A stretch of DNA of 22,878 bases, taken from contig JAANBB010000557.1 of assembly GCA_014621425.1 (NCBI GenBank), forward strand, positions 1 through 22,878, written 5' to 3'. Each line of letters starts with the position of its first letter. Position 1 is the first letter of the stretch. Below are positions 1-10,589 of the stretch, piece after piece. The stretch comes from Cylindrodendrum hubeiense (lineage: Eukaryota; Ascomycota; Sordariomycetes; Hypocreales; Nectriaceae). The notes beneath the pieces were generated by a model that worked only from the letters and a program-made list of their open reading frames with translations, ran no database searches and had not been told where the DNA came from. The position numbers were made by a program, and so were the translations under genes.

Positions 1-1021
1 ACGTCTTGTCTAGGGTGACGGACGAGTCGGAGTCGTTGGCGCTCTGGGACTTCTTGGACGGCTTCTCGTCGTCGGATGAGTCCGAGTCGGAGGAGGAGTC
101 CGAGTCAGATGAGCTGTCGGAGCCGGGGAGAGGGACCTCGGCGGCCTTCTTGACATCGGCATCGCTGTCTGAATCAGAGTCGGATGAGCTGTCCGAGTCC
201 GAGTCCGAGTCAGAGTCCGAGTCAGAGCTGGACGAGTCACTGTCGGAAGAGTTGTCGTCCTTGCTGGCGTCCGAGTCGGAATCGCTGCTGTCGCTGCTGG
301 AGTCGCTGTCGGAAGAGGAGCTGGACGAGTCCGAATCCGAGCTCTCGGCCTTGGTAGTCTTCTGCTTCTTGGTTTGGGGCTCGTCATCCGAATCGGAGTC
401 GGAGTCGCTGGAGTCGGAGGAAGACGAAGAGTCGGACGAGCTGTCGTCGACGGGGGCCTTGCGCTTCAGGGTCTTGGCAGCCTTCTTCTCGACCTTGGGC
501 GCGGGGGCAGCCTCGGCCTCGCTGTCGCTATCGGAGCTGTCGTCACTGCTGTCGGAGCTGTCCGAGGACGAGGCGGCGTCGGCGGCGGCGTCCTTCATGT
601 TGACGTCCTCGCTGTCAGAGTCGCTCGAGTCGCTGTCATCCGAGCTGTCCGAGTCCTTGGCGGCGGGCTTGGTCTTGCCGGACGCCTCCCAGGTCTCGAA
701 GACGCCGACGAGCGAGGTGTTGGCGGCGTCTTTGGAGTCGGTGGGCTTCCAGCCCTTCTTCTCGCGCTGCTTCTTGAAGGCGTCGTGGGCGCCGGTGAAG
801 GAGTGGTCGGAGAGGAAGGTCTCGACCAGGTCCATGAGCTCGCCGGGGGGCGGGCTGGAGGCCGGGGCGCTCTTGGAGGCCTTGGCCTTGACCTTGTCGG
901 CCTTCTTGCTGCCCATGGTTGCGGTGGTGTTGGTGGTGGCGGCGCTGCTGGGGGCTTGGACGGGGTTGAGGAGGTTGTTGGAGAAGAGCCACGCGGGAGG
1001 AGTCTGGTTCGAGCCGGACAT
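1..1021 (-). CDS. SRP40: SRP40/Nopp140-like nucleolar Ser/Asp-rich phosphoprotein, 3' end outside window
   Basis: An uninterrupted reading frame runs on the minus strand from ATG 1021-1019 off the left edge (about 340 codons seen, no stop). After a short polar N-terminus, residues about 61-90 (ELMDLVETFLSDHSFTGAHD onward) look like a LisH-type helix pair. From about residue 123 the protein is long blocks of Ser-Asp/Ser-Glu repeats (casein kinase 2-type acidic serine tracts) separated by basic Lys/Ala/Pro segments such as KVEKKAAKTLKRKAP. LisH plus alternating acidic and basic blocks is the design of yeast Srp40 and metazoan Nopp140, nucleolar chaperones of snoRNPs and RNA polymerase I. The diagnostic SRP40 C-terminal domain would lie beyond base 1; the last visible residues (SVTLDKT) would fit an approach to it. 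M36 (MGSKK) is a possible alternative start. It is divergent from the Rsm1-like gene. Confidence 0.8.
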   Translation of the reverse strand, partial: MSGSNQTPPAWLFSNNLLNPVQAPSSAATTNTTATMGSKKADKVKAKASKSAPASSPPPGELMDLVETFLSDHSFTGAHDAFKKQREKKGWKPTDSKDAANTSLVGVFETWEASGKTKPAAKDSDSSDDSDSSDSDSEDVNMKDAAADAASSSDSSDSSDDSSDSDSEAEAAPAPKVEKKAAKTLKRKAPVDDSSSDSSSSSDSSDSDSDSDDEPQTKKQKTTKAESSDSDSSSSSSDSDSSSDSSDSDSDASKDDNSSDSDSSSSDSDSDSDSDSDSSSDSDSDSDADVKKAAEVPLPGSDSSSDSDSSSDSDSSDDEKPSKKSQSANDSDSSVTLDKT

Positions 1022-1658
1022 GTGCCAATGTCAAGAGCGCGGTTGGGTATTTCAATGGCCGGGGAACTGGCGTTGCAGGATATAGAAAAAACTTGTCGCG
1101 ACTTTGAATGGGAGTCCAGCGGGAAACGGCCCAATAGGCCGCCCAAAAAGTTTTCTGTGGGTTGGCCGTCGTTGGGTGGGGCACGTGGTCTTATCGCGCG
1201 CCAGTTTTCTTATCCGATGGCCTGGGGCGTCCAGGAACAGGGGCCCTGTCGCGCGTACCTCCAGGTACCTTGCGGCCCTGGGCGACTAGCAGAAGGTACT
1301 GTACGCTAGAAGAAACCGAAAGCTACCTCGCGCACAGGCACTTTGTTTGCATGGAGCCAAGTATCCAGGCCATAACGATACCTCGTCAACCTGCGACCTG
1401 ACTGGCCGGTACCCGTTGCCCCGTGCTGCAGCGTCTCCAAGGGACCAGCAGTAGCACACACACCCTTCTCATTCCCAAACGGGAGCTTCCAAACAACAAC
1501 CATCGTCATCTTCAAAGTCTAGCTGGCCTGACTTTGGTGCACTCGACCGTCATACCATCCCTTCACCAGCCTCCTCGAGAGCGCATTTTCCTGCGCCAGG
1601 TCGAACAGCCGTCCAACCCTTCTTTGTCCGCTTCCCAACCGCCAAGCAACCACCCATC
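1022..1658. promoter_or_regulatory. Divergent promoter between SRP40-like and Rsm1-like genes, with a CACGTG E-box
   Basis: This 637-bp stretch separates two start codons that point away from each other, so both promoters must lie here. A palindromic E-box CACGTG sits at 1182-1187, about 160 bp from the SRP40-like ATG and 470 bp from the Rsm1-like ATG. The part next to the plus-strand gene (about 1440-1658) is C/A/T-rich and G-poor, typical of a fungal 5' leader. No convincing TATA box was seen for either gene. The E-box is seen directly; its use by a bHLH factor is inference. Confidence 0.5.
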
Positions 1659-3284
1659 ATGAATGCCACGAAGCGCAAGTTCAACACCCTGCTCCAGGGA
1701 CTTGGTTCCTCGCGCTCCAAGACTACCGACAACCCAACACCCAACACCGACATCAACTCTTCGCCTTCGTCTCGAACCACAGCAACAGCCTCTCCCAAGT
1801 CCACTCCCACGCGTTCAACATCCGCCCTCGATGCCGAGCTCCTACAAAAACGGAGGCGCCTCGGCCTGCCCGATTCCACAGCGCCAGCCTTGGACAAATC
1901 GAAGAGCCTAACGACAACGGTCACCAACGTCCTGCGGAAACCACAGACGACCACCACGTTGAGTATCCGGAAGGATGCACCCGCCAAATACTCGCCAAGT
2001 GATCGCGCCCAACTTTTGCGAAGGCTCGCTACCTTTCAAGAGATTACAGACTGGACCCCCAAGCCGGAGAGGGTCAGCGAGGTGGAATGGGCCAAGAGAG
2101 GATGGGTCTGCCATGGTAAAGAGACGGTGCGGTGTCTGCTCTGCCACCGAGAGCTGGTTGTTAAACTCAACCGCAAGTTGGTTGACGGCAAGGAGATTCC
2201 CGTCTTGGTGTCGTCCGAAATTGGTCAGTTTGCCACCTTGTAATGTCTTACATTATCAACCGGAGGTGCTAACATGCTGCAGAGGACGCCTTGGTCGACA
2301 AATACGCTGATCTCATCGTCACATCTCACAAGGAAGAGTGCCTCTGGCGCAAGAGAGGCTGCGACGGTACGTGACCTTTATGCACCGTCGGATCCATATC
2401 ACTGACTATTTCGCCCAGACTCATTGTTGCGACTATCCCTCGCCAACGCTAGCGTCAGTCTCGAAGCCTTGCGACAACGGTACGATGACCTTTGTTCCAG
2501 AAAGTCATTTCTGCCCTATCAGTTCAATCTTCGCCTCCCAGATGACCTGAAGCTCGATGAAATCATTCCCCATCTGCCCCAGGATTTCTTTTCGAATCCA
2601 GCTCCCGTTGACGGTCAGCACCCAAACCGGGTTGCCTTGTCTCTCGCGCTTCTAGGATGGCAGGGGCTCTCCAACGCCCGCATCGGCTCTGTTCCCAACT
2701 CAGCCTCGTGCCATACCTGCCTGAGACGCCTGGGACTCTGGATGTTTAAGAGCAAGGAGGTGTCAGGCGATGGCGAGATTCTCGTTCCCGCCCCCATGGA
2801 TTTCCTGGATCCTCTTAGGGAACATCGATTCTTCTGTCCCTGGGCGAATCCCGACACGCAAAAACAAGGTCGCCAAGCCCGCCCAGAAGGCGAGTTGCCT
2901 GGGTGGAAAATTCTGGTGCAAACCCTGGCCAACGACTCCCATCTGCGAGGTGTGTATGAAGGCCGGCCTTCAGCTCGGTCGCAGCCACAAACAACGAGTG
3001 CCGCCCCGTCGACACCTCGGAGACCAGGGACTGCCAAATCGATATCGACACCGCAGCCTGCTACGCCCGCAACCCCAGCTTCTACTGCGGTCGATTCAGA
3101 AAACATTGAGGACGACGAGAAGGAGAGAGACGCCAAGGATAAGGAGCGGTGGGCTCGGCTGAGAAGAGTAAAGAGTCTGTTCGATTCCAAGGGCACTAGG
3201 AAGCTGAGGCATTCGATCAGCCGCCCGATAAGTCGGCCAGGAACGGCACATTCGTCCAAGTCGACAACGGGCCAAAAGGAATGA
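1659..3284 (+). CDS. rsm1: Rsm1/NIPA-like C3HC zinc-finger protein (mRNA export), 3 exons
   Basis: Exons are 1659-2223, 2283-2366 and 2419-3284; the introns are 59 bp (GTCAGT...TGCTAAC...CAG) and 52 bp (GTACGT...CAG). Joined they give 504 residues without a stop. After a disordered Ser/Thr-rich N-terminus, residues about 110-220 form a C3HC (BIR-like) zinc domain: C159-x2-C162 followed by H204-x3-C208 in HKEECLWRKRGC. This domain only becomes continuous after splicing, which supports both introns. A second BIR-like Rsm1 domain has C314-x2-C317 (CHTCLRRLGLW) and H352-x3-C356 (HRFFCPW). The tail is Lys/Arg/Ser-rich with an acidic EDDEKERD stretch. The family includes fission yeast Rsm1, an mRNA export factor, and vertebrate NIPA/ZC3HC1; a nuclear role is inferred from them. 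The start has a good context (ATCATGA). It converges on the Mrx8 gene 226 bp downstream. Confidence 0.9.
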
Positions 3285-3366
3285 GGTGGTACGCAAGGCG
3301 GGAAGCTATGTATTTCTATGATACCACTGTGTGTAGTAATGTCGAAGCGATCACAGGGCTGGCGTA

Positions 3367-3372
3367 TTTATT
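3367..3372 (-). terminator. Possible AATAAA poly(A) signal for the Mrx8 gene
   Basis: TTTATT on the plus strand reads AATAAA on the minus strand, about 139 nt past the Mrx8 stop codon. It lies inside the 226-bp gap to the convergent Rsm1-like gene, so the two 3' UTRs may overlap. Fungal poly(A) signals are degenerate, so this is only suggestive. Confidence 0.3.
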
Positions 3373-3510
3373 TCCTCCAATGTTTCTTAAACACTCCCGG
3401 CTTTCACAAGTGACATGTTTCCTCCTGTGATTTGATGCAGCATGCAACCTCAAGCTTGGTTCCCAGGTGCAAGGTGCCTAGGTGAACGATGCACATGTCG
3501 TATTTATAAT

Positions 3511-4761
3511 TCATGTCTTCCACTGGATATCGTCAAAGGAAACGATTGCTCCAGTATACGCCTTCGTCTCGGGCTGCTTCTCAATCCTCTCTCCGATGTC
3601 AAACCCGGCCATCTCCAGGATTGCCAGCCTTACACCCCCCAACCCTGCGCTGTTTCCCAAGCGGTTTGCGATGCCCATGTTTGCGGCCGTGGCGTAAATT
3701 TCTCCTGACCGGTCAGACCCTTCCCGCCAGCTGCTCTGGTCTGTCGTCTCAAGGTCCACCATTGCCTGTCGTACACCAACTGCCAGAGAGCCGCAGACAG
3801 TTGCCCATCCGTCACCGATCTTGTCGGCTTTGGTGAGTACGACCAGTGTTCGCGTCTTGGACTGCGCGAGAGTCTTCAGCATCCATCGGTCTGTGTCCTG
3901 GAGCTTCTTGTCCACTGGCAGCAGGACAACGGCGCCGCGGAGCGTTTTCCTCACGTTGAGGTACTGCAAGATGGTCTTACCCCAGTCCAACCGACTCTTG
4001 AAGCCATACCCGGGCGTGTCCATAAGAATTAAGCTGTGCTTTGGGGGCATGGAGCCTTTGCGGATGAGATCCCGCGCAATCTTTGGGCGCGGCCCGACGC
4101 CGTAGGCGTTCATGGTGGTGGTTTTACCCGGGCGGTGGCTCACCCTCGCCGTGTCCATTTGGCCAACGAGGGCGTTCAAAAACGAAGACTTTCCGGCATT
4201 GGAGGCGCCGAGGACCACGATTTCCGGGACGTGGTCATTTTGGGGGTGGTGATACAGGGTTTCGGCCGAGTAGAGTAATCGGCACTTTTCCTCAAAGAAG
4301 GTTGCGGCGGTGGCCAAGGGAGGCCTGTCAGTCTTGTCAACCGCCTCAGGTAGGGTCGCGCCCGTTTTATAGCAGATGGACTCGTGCTGAAAGAGGGATT
4401 GCTGGTGTGGTTTCAGCCCGCGAGGGGCCACAATCTTGAATGGTTTAGACTTGGCGGCCTGCTTCTTCGGGCTACTCTTCTCGGCCTGCTTTACTACAGA
4501 ATGTGAGCTACCCTTTTGGGGTTGCGTAGCTGAGCTGCTTTCCAACTTCTGTATTCTAGCGCCGGCAGCTCCAGTGGCACTGGGTTCTTCTGGATCCCCA
4601 CTATCCTCAGGGTTGGAGACCTTGCGAAGAGATCCTCGAGCGCTAGGTCGTACTCGACGGGCCGTAGCTGCAGATGTCGAAAATAGAACACGGCACCTCC
4701 CGGGAGCCGGGTGGGAGAGAGCGGAGGCCAAATGTAGGGGAACCAGTCGCGTCGGCACCAT
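3511..4761 (-). CDS. MRX8: Mitochondrial YihA/EngB-type GTPase, MIOREX component Mrx8-like
   Basis: This single-exon gene gives 416 residues from ATG 4761-4759. The first about 45 residues are rich in Arg, Ser and Ala and nearly lack acids (MVPTRLVPLHLASALSHPAP onward), as in a mitochondrial presequence. A basic, low-complexity linker follows. The GTPase core has all G motifs: G1 GASNAGKSS (about 185-193), G2 PGKTTT (211-216), G3 DTPGYGF (248-254), G4 TKAD (310-313) and a G5-like ATAAN (357-361). The PGKTTT switch and DTPGYGF are hallmarks of the EngB/YihA/YsxC group, bacterial large-subunit assembly GTPases. The yeast relative Mrx8 associates with mitochondrial ribosomes (MIOREX), so a role in mitoribosome assembly or translation is likely. 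The frame stays open upstream to 4779, but no ATG lies there. It is divergent from the ALKBH1-like gene. Confidence 0.88.
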   Translation of the reverse strand: MVPTRLVPLHLASALSHPAPGRCRVLFSTSAATARRVRPSARGSLRKVSNPEDSGDPEEPSATGAAGARIQKLESSSATQPQKGSSHSVVKQAEKSSPKKQAAKSKPFKIVAPRGLKPHQQSLFQHESICYKTGATLPEAVDKTDRPPLATAATFFEEKCRLLYSAETLYHHPQNDHVPEIVVLGASNAGKSSFLNALVGQMDTARVSHRPGKTTTMNAYGVGPRPKIARDLIRKGSMPPKHSLILMDTPGYGFKSRLDWGKTILQYLNVRKTLRGAVVLLPVDKKLQDTDRWMLKTLAQSKTRTLVVLTKADKIGDGWATVCGSLAVGVRQAMVDLETTDQSSWREGSDRSGEIYATAANMGIANRLGNSAGLGGVRLAILEMAGFDIGERIEKQPETKAYTGAIVSFDDIQWKT

Positions 4762-5217
4762 ATTGCCCACTATCAGCAATTCTTAATGCAGGTGGCGATT
4801 CAGGACTTGTTAACGATAATCGGGTTAGAGTTTATGTTCGTTGCCGAAAAGAAGTGTAAACAAAAGTACAAATAAATACAGGCAAGAAAATTAAGTATTT
4901 TACGTAGGTAAGGATCTGACGATGGTGGTTAAGGTCTTTGGAGGGAGGCAGGTCGAGTTCTATGCTAAGACTTCGTAGCGGAGGGTCACGTGAGGGAGCC
5001 ACCACATGCGTTGAGTGGATTTGGGTGTGAAGATGAAGTGCATGAGCAATACTCTCACAAGTCGCGGGCTGTAAAATAAAAGCCAGTTGCAGAGTTGCAG
5101 TGAGACATTTTTCCTCCTAGAGCCAGTCCGGGTCGACTCTGTATGAAAGGCCACTCGGCCTCGTTACGCTCGAGCTTGCTGCAGCATCGCAAATTAGACT
5201 CGCTCAGCGCCGCCATC
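4762..5217. promoter_or_regulatory. Divergent promoter between Mrx8 and ALKBH1-like genes: forkhead and E-box motifs
   Basis: This 456-bp gap holds the promoters of both flanking genes and is more A/T-rich than the coding DNA, especially at 4800-4910. A perfect forkhead-type site TGTAAACA lies at 4855-4862. An 8-bp palindrome TCACGTGA containing the E-box CACGTG lies at 4986-4993. The ALKBH1-like leader may contain an in-frame upstream ATG at 5143 (see findings). The motifs are read directly; occupancy is unknown. Confidence 0.45.
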
Positions 5218-6301
5218 ATGACGACCAACCTCACAGAACTAGACGCCCATGAGCAGCCGTCGGATCATATGAGGGCAGAGTGGAAGGGGTTCTCACGACA
5301 AGAGGCGTCTACATTGATCAACGACCCCAGGATCGATGATCCCCGCGCCGCGCTGGAGGAATCCGGCTTCCTCACTGCCAGCTCCCTGCCCCGGGCCCAG
5401 CTCGCAAGCGCCTTCGCCAAGGTGGCACCGGAGTTCGCTGCCCACGCAGAGGCTGATGTGCCCATTATTTACCATCCATTACTCCCTGGTTAGTTACGCT
5501 TCATGCCATCCACGACCGCCTGACTAACAACACTCAGGGCTGCTTATTCTCCCATCACTGGTGCCGCCGGCTGTGCAACACCAGCTCCTGGATCGCATGA
5601 TCCATCGCGATCTCAGCAACCCAGAGCATCAGACCAATATCCACCTGCATTATGACTTCCCATACCCCGAGGCCAAAGGAGATGACGAAGATAGCAAATC
5701 CTTCTTCTCCCTAAGCCCGGAATCCCCCCCTTCATTCATCCCCAAGGACCCAGCGGTCCACAAACCCCTAACCATCAAGCAAGTCCTGCAAAAACGCCTC
5801 CACTGGGTGACGTTTGGCGGCCAATACGACTGGACAAACCGTGTGTATCCAGACGAGGTGCCTCTTGAGTTCCCATCAGACATCTCCAGCTTCCTCGAAA
5901 CGCTCTTCCCCGAGACCGAGGCTCAGGCCTCCATTCTAAACTTCTACACTCCGGGAGACACCATGATGATGCATCGTGATGTCAGCGAGGAGACGGACAA
6001 GGGCCTCGTGAGCCTGAGTTTTGGCTGCGACTGCCTGTTCATGATCGCTCCCAATGCCATGGGCCACGCCGATGCCGACGGCAGCAAGCAGTACTTGCTG
6101 CTGAAGCTGAGGTCAGGCGATGCCATTTACATGACCAAGGAGTCTCGATACGCCTGGCACGGTGTGCCCAAGGTTCTCAAGGGAACTTGCCCCGACTACT
6201 TGAAAGACTGGCCTTCGCGGGACGATGGCAAGTTCTCGGAGTGGCGAGGATGGATGGAGAGCAAACGAATAAACCTCAATGTTCGACAAATGCGAGATTG
6301 A
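5218..6301 (+). CDS. ALKBH1: ALKBH1-like 2-oxoglutarate/Fe(II)-dependent dioxygenase (AlkB family), 2 exons
   Basis: Exons 5218-5488 and 5538-6301 are joined across a 49-bp intron (GTTAGT...CTAACAACACTCAG) and give 344 residues. The AlkB catalytic core is in the second exon. NFYTPGDTMMMHRD supplies the iron ligands H236 and D238, WHGVPKV supplies H298, and the C-terminal RINLNVR (R334-x5-R340) is the 2-oxoglutarate-binding arginine pair. All key residues are present, so the enzyme should be active. The NFYTPGDTMMMHRD and RxNLNVRQ forms are closest to the ALKBH1 branch, whose members act on N-methylated or 5-methylated bases in DNA and tRNA; the substrate here cannot be told. The ATG at 5218 has a good context (ATCATGA). 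An in-frame ATG at 5143 would add 25 basic residues. It converges on the HECT ligase gene. Confidence 0.88.
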
Positions 6302-6562
6302 GCCCAATATTGCCTTGAACAACTCCATCTGGATGCAAGAGGTGTTGGTTTGTCATCGCCTCGAGACCTCAGGGTCCCCAAAAAGACTGCAATTGATTCA
6401 TTCCCAAACTACGCTGTGGCGCCTCTACCTATTTACTCCTGAGTGTGACCGACTCATGCATCCCAATGCCAAATGCAGTGCATGCATACAAGCGCCCCTT
6501 TTCAGGGTTTTATCCATTAATAGCTCGCTGTAAGCATTCCCTTGCTCCCAACAGTTGCCGCG

Positions 6563-9500
6563 TTAAGCAAAACCAAAGCCCTGTGCATTTTCCAGTGCCA
6601 TTCCCACCCGTTCCCTAAGCACCTCTTTATCTCTATATTCCGGTAGCAGCAACGTCCCGTAGCAAGTATATGCCGTAGGCAAGTGGCCTGCATCTCCTTC
6701 TTCTTCACCATTCTTTTGAATGACGAATTGGAGGTTCTTCATTCCACCAACAGGCACTCGATCCGAAGATGTCACGAATTCCAGCAGTCTACGCTTCATT
6801 CTATCGTCATATCTCTTAACGATCGACCAGAAATCGCGAACTGTATGGTGGGAAGCATCCCACCCGACGTATCGCGTATATCTCCGGAGCTCCGAAATAT
6901 CGATGTCTTGGACACCTTCAACGAGTGCCTGCAAGGTGGGAGGACTGAGGAGCGATAGTGACTTCTTGTCTAGACAAGCACGGAACCCTCGCTCGAATGC
7001 CAGATACTGAGGGCGGACGGAGACGTCTGTCAGATACCGAACGTAGTCGTTGACATAGGCATCTCGGTTGTCGTTTGTGACCATCGGTGCATCACTCGGG
7101 TTCGCTGTATCTGGAGGAGCCACGTCATCCAAGGTCGCCGCTGCTTTTGGCCAAACCGAGATGTCAGAACTCATCTCTCGTGTAATGTTTGTGCCCAAGC
7201 CAGCAACGGAGAATTCGTATGTTCGAGCGAAGACGTCTTCCACCAGGCCATCCTGCTCGTCCCACTCCAGCAGAGTTGTAAGTCCGCTTGCCAGCTCTGG
7301 CCACCCATCAGCGACATGGTGGAGCTCCTCGACAGGTTTCCCAAGTAATTTCCGGTACAGGGCCTTGGGGAACGTGATTGGGAGTGTCAGTCCGTTGTAG
7401 AGAGCGAGAGACATGAGGAGGCCGACAAGTTCAAACTTCCATTCCTCCGTCAGGGACCCAGGGGCAAACCACACCATTCGAGTTCTCTCGTCAACTGTGA
7501 ACGCCCCGTACCGAGGATCCAGGCACTCGGCGATGGCTAATCGGAAGAATTCCTGCTGGACACCACCAGAGTCGAATCCTTCTTCGCCACCCTCCTCGCC
7601 TAAGTGAACCTTCATTGGACGCAGAAGTTCTCGTTCCTCGCGCCTCCAGAGTTGATCGAAGGCGTCTCGAACAACATGATCTCGGCTGATCTCAAGGATC
7701 AGATACTTAGAAGATGCTGTTTGTAGCAAATCTTGCAGCACCATCTTATGATGGGGATTTGTGATAAGACTTCCGGGGTCCACAATGGCACTCATTCGAG
7801 TCTTGAGCGAGCTTGACTCTTCGAACATTCGGCTCATTCTGGCGAAATTGATCGACCGGAAGAAGGAAACCAACGTTTCTGGGCTGAAGATGTAAGGGTA
7901 ATCAAGAATGTGCCGCCTCCATCGCGTAGAGGTAAAAGTCAACCAATCGACAGGCATCTCAATAGAGTCAAGACGATCCGACAGATAATCTACTCGAAAC
8001 TGGATATCCCCTAGGAGCAAGAGGTTTCTGTTCTCGTCTGTTCACTCTGGTCAGCACGAACACGCTATTACATACAAGCAGGAAGCATCAACTTACACAT
8101 TGTCTCAATGAATGACAACGCCCCACCGAAGGGGCCGTCCATTGAGAAATCAGGGCGTCCATCCCATTCGCTTAGGAGGATGGTACGGGCCCAGTCCAAA
8201 AGCACCGTGGGGACCCGAGTTTCGTGTAAGAGACGCTCGGAGTGCTCAAATTCGAGGACTGGGGCAGAGCCAGAACTTAAGAAGTCCAGTTGATGCACCA
8301 AAGGCCGTAGGACATCAATGCCTGAGTCACGGCCCTTGGCACTGGCACCACGACCTGCCATCTCAGTGAAGCAACGGCGAGCGGTAATGGCGCAGAAGAG
8401 TCTACGCGCTAATCTGATAGCAACTTCGTTCGAGAAGGCATCGTCATAATCAAGACAACGGGAGGCAGGTTGTCGAGCGACTGAGATACCGCCAGCTAGA
8501 GTCAGTCCGTTGGAACGAATACGAGACATCTCGTATAATGTCCTTGAATCCGGTACAATCGGTGCCGCAGCAACTAGCGCATGCATGCAAATTGACATGA
8601 ATTGCCCTGCCTCTGCGTCGGAGAGTCTTGTCTGGGACATATTTGTTCCCCTCGACTTGGCATTGGCTGACTTTGACGTTTGCAGGCCAGGCGGAGGGAC
8701 GAAGAGGCTTCCAGCAGCAACCCATAAGCTATGAAACACCAGGCTTGGCGCCACACGGCTCAGGCGATGCAGGCAATACCAGAGCGTTTGGGAATCGAAC
8801 GGCTTGCCGTCACGGGTAAATGACTCGATGGTGGCTTGGGGGTTCCCAAGCACGTTGAAAATTGTCTGCTGGGTAAATTCCTTCCACTCCTTCTTGGAGG
8901 ATTTGGTGACGTTCAAAGTCCGTCTTGCCAGAGGCTTTGATGGATTCAAAGGTTTGGGGCATGACCCGTCCAACTCTCCTGGAACAACTAGTTGGTCTTC
9001 CCAGGTGCCATCCTCTTGAAGCACGTTGCACATGAAATCAACGGTATCAACATCTAGACGCGAAAGTGCTTGCGGTAATGCGTTGTGAAGCCAAGATGCT
9101 GGGATTTCAGCCTTAGGCTTCTCGGGTTCTTCTCGAGGGTGTGGCCCCGTGGTTACCTGTCGAGGCTGGGTTACCGTTGGCTTTTCAGGAAAGTCCTTTT
9201 CGCAAGGATCTTCCGACAGGACCGGAACCAGCTTCAGCTTTTGGACATGTTGCGGGTTTGGTGGCAGGACATTTTCGAAGAAGACAGGTTTGGATGGCAT
9301 CTCAGGAATTCCTCGTCCAGTCACGGTAGTAGTCGGCTTCGGTCGTGCGGGCTTTTCATGAAAGCCATTGAATCGGGGGGACAGGATAGTTGATTTTGTA
9401 TCGTCTGAACCTGCGGTGGGTAGAAATGGCTCCAAAGAAGTTGCCCTCCTAGGTTTTGATGTTGAAGGCGTTTTTGTCTTTGGTAAGGAGCAGCGTCGTG

Positions 9501-10589
9501 ACTTTGTTTTGCTGGCATTGGATGTCTCAGTCTGTGGGTTTTCATCTGTAGGGCCTTCAGTGTGACCTTGTGCCCTCTTGACCTTGGCGTCGGCTTCCCG
9601 AGCACTTGCTTGAGAGCCGGGATGTTGCGTTCGAGATTCCAGGGAAGGTTGAGTCTGGCTTGAGTTTGTGAGAGGTTTCTGGTCGAGATCAGAATGCAAG
9701 GTCATTCCCGATTGGACATTAGTATGGATTTCCGACATCTGCTGTGACATGGCTTCAATGCCTCGTGGCGTCAACCACTCTAGCATTTTGAAGGCCACGG
9801 TGCCGAAAAGGTTGGCAGCAAACGAGCGATGGTCTTTACTAGTAGGTCCTTCAACCACACGAGTGTAGGAAACCGAGGGGCTGTCATGAAGTTGCAGTGA
9901 TTGCTGGGAATCATGGCCAGAATCTCCTGGGTTCGCAGTACCTAGGGAATCGGGTATTTTTTGCCCCGATTTTTGTTGGGATGTATGCCGTTGTCGTTGG
10001 TCATCGGCGCTGTCTCTCCGTCGGGTGGGGGATGACTTAAAAGTAGCCTTCTTGAATTCCGGGCGAGATGGCGAAGGAGATCGAGCAGAAAATATCAGGT
10101 TGTTGGGCGCAGCGGGCAGGTCCTTTTGCTTGCGAAGGTTGGGGCATAATCCATCCTCGGGGTTATCTTGGCTCGCCAAATATACGGCCAAAGTCCTGGC
10201 GCTCGTGGTATTGTATCGTCGGATCGGTGCCCTGCCTGCCAAACGTCTTCGGCAAGTGAAACATGTCGGGGTTGTGCAGTTAGGCTGACCGCAGCCAATT
10301 CGCAGTTGAGCAATGTACCTAGGACGCTGAGGTCAGCACTCGAGGCATCCGACAGACTCATTCAGACATACCTCTCAACCAAAAGCTGGAAATCGTTTCG
10401 GCGACTGGCTCGGTGGATAGCGTAGACCCGGCTTGGGTTTTCGATATCCTGGACATAGGCATCGAGCTCGGTCGGCGCGTCGGGAGGCAATCGAGCGAAA
10501 GGGGCCTCCTGCCACAGCCCAGCGAGGAGATCGAGGTCGCTTGACGTGTCCAGGGGGCCACCTGGCGCGCGAGTAGTCTCGGGCGTCAT
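6563..10589 (-). CDS. HUL4: HECT E3 ubiquitin ligase, Hul4/UBE3A-like with AZUL zinc finger, 3 exons
   Basis: Exons on the minus strand are 10589-10372, 10318-8097 and 8037-6563; the introns are 53 bp (GTATGT...CTGACCTCAGCGTCCTAG) and 59 bp (GTAAGT...CTGACCAGAGTGAACAG). They encode 1304 residues. Splicing of exons 1 and 2 creates an AZUL zinc finger (about 65-131): C82-x4-C87-x4-C92-x2-C95 followed by LCPN (C131), the pattern of UBE3A. Residues about 135-490 are a disordered, Ser/Pro/Lys-rich linker. The middle region ends in FIETMYENRNLLLLGDIQ, restored across intron 2. The HECT domain covers about 928-1304, ending in LPTAYTCYGTLLLPEY with catalytic C1272 and the terminal FGFA. HECT ligases take ubiquitin as a thioester on this Cys and pass it to substrates. 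Yeast Hul4 is the closest named relative; substrates are unknown. It is divergent from Rei1. Confidence 0.92.

Noticed and set aside
6..1085. 359-codon plus-strand frame rich in Glu and Ser opposite the SRP40-like gene
   Set aside because: The Ser-Asp codon repeats of the minus-strand gene force a stop-free Glu/Ser/Leu frame on the other strand. The minus frame has the LisH-like motif and the family layout; this one has none.
374..1309. 311-codon Gly/Val/Arg-rich plus-strand frame
   Set aside because: It is another antisense by-product of the same low-complexity, GC-rich DNA, and it runs through the divergent promoter.
2615..3259. 214-codon minus-strand frame opposite the third Rsm1-like exon
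   Set aside because: The sense frame carries the zinc-binding CHTC and HRFFC motifs; the antisense frame has no recognisable domain.
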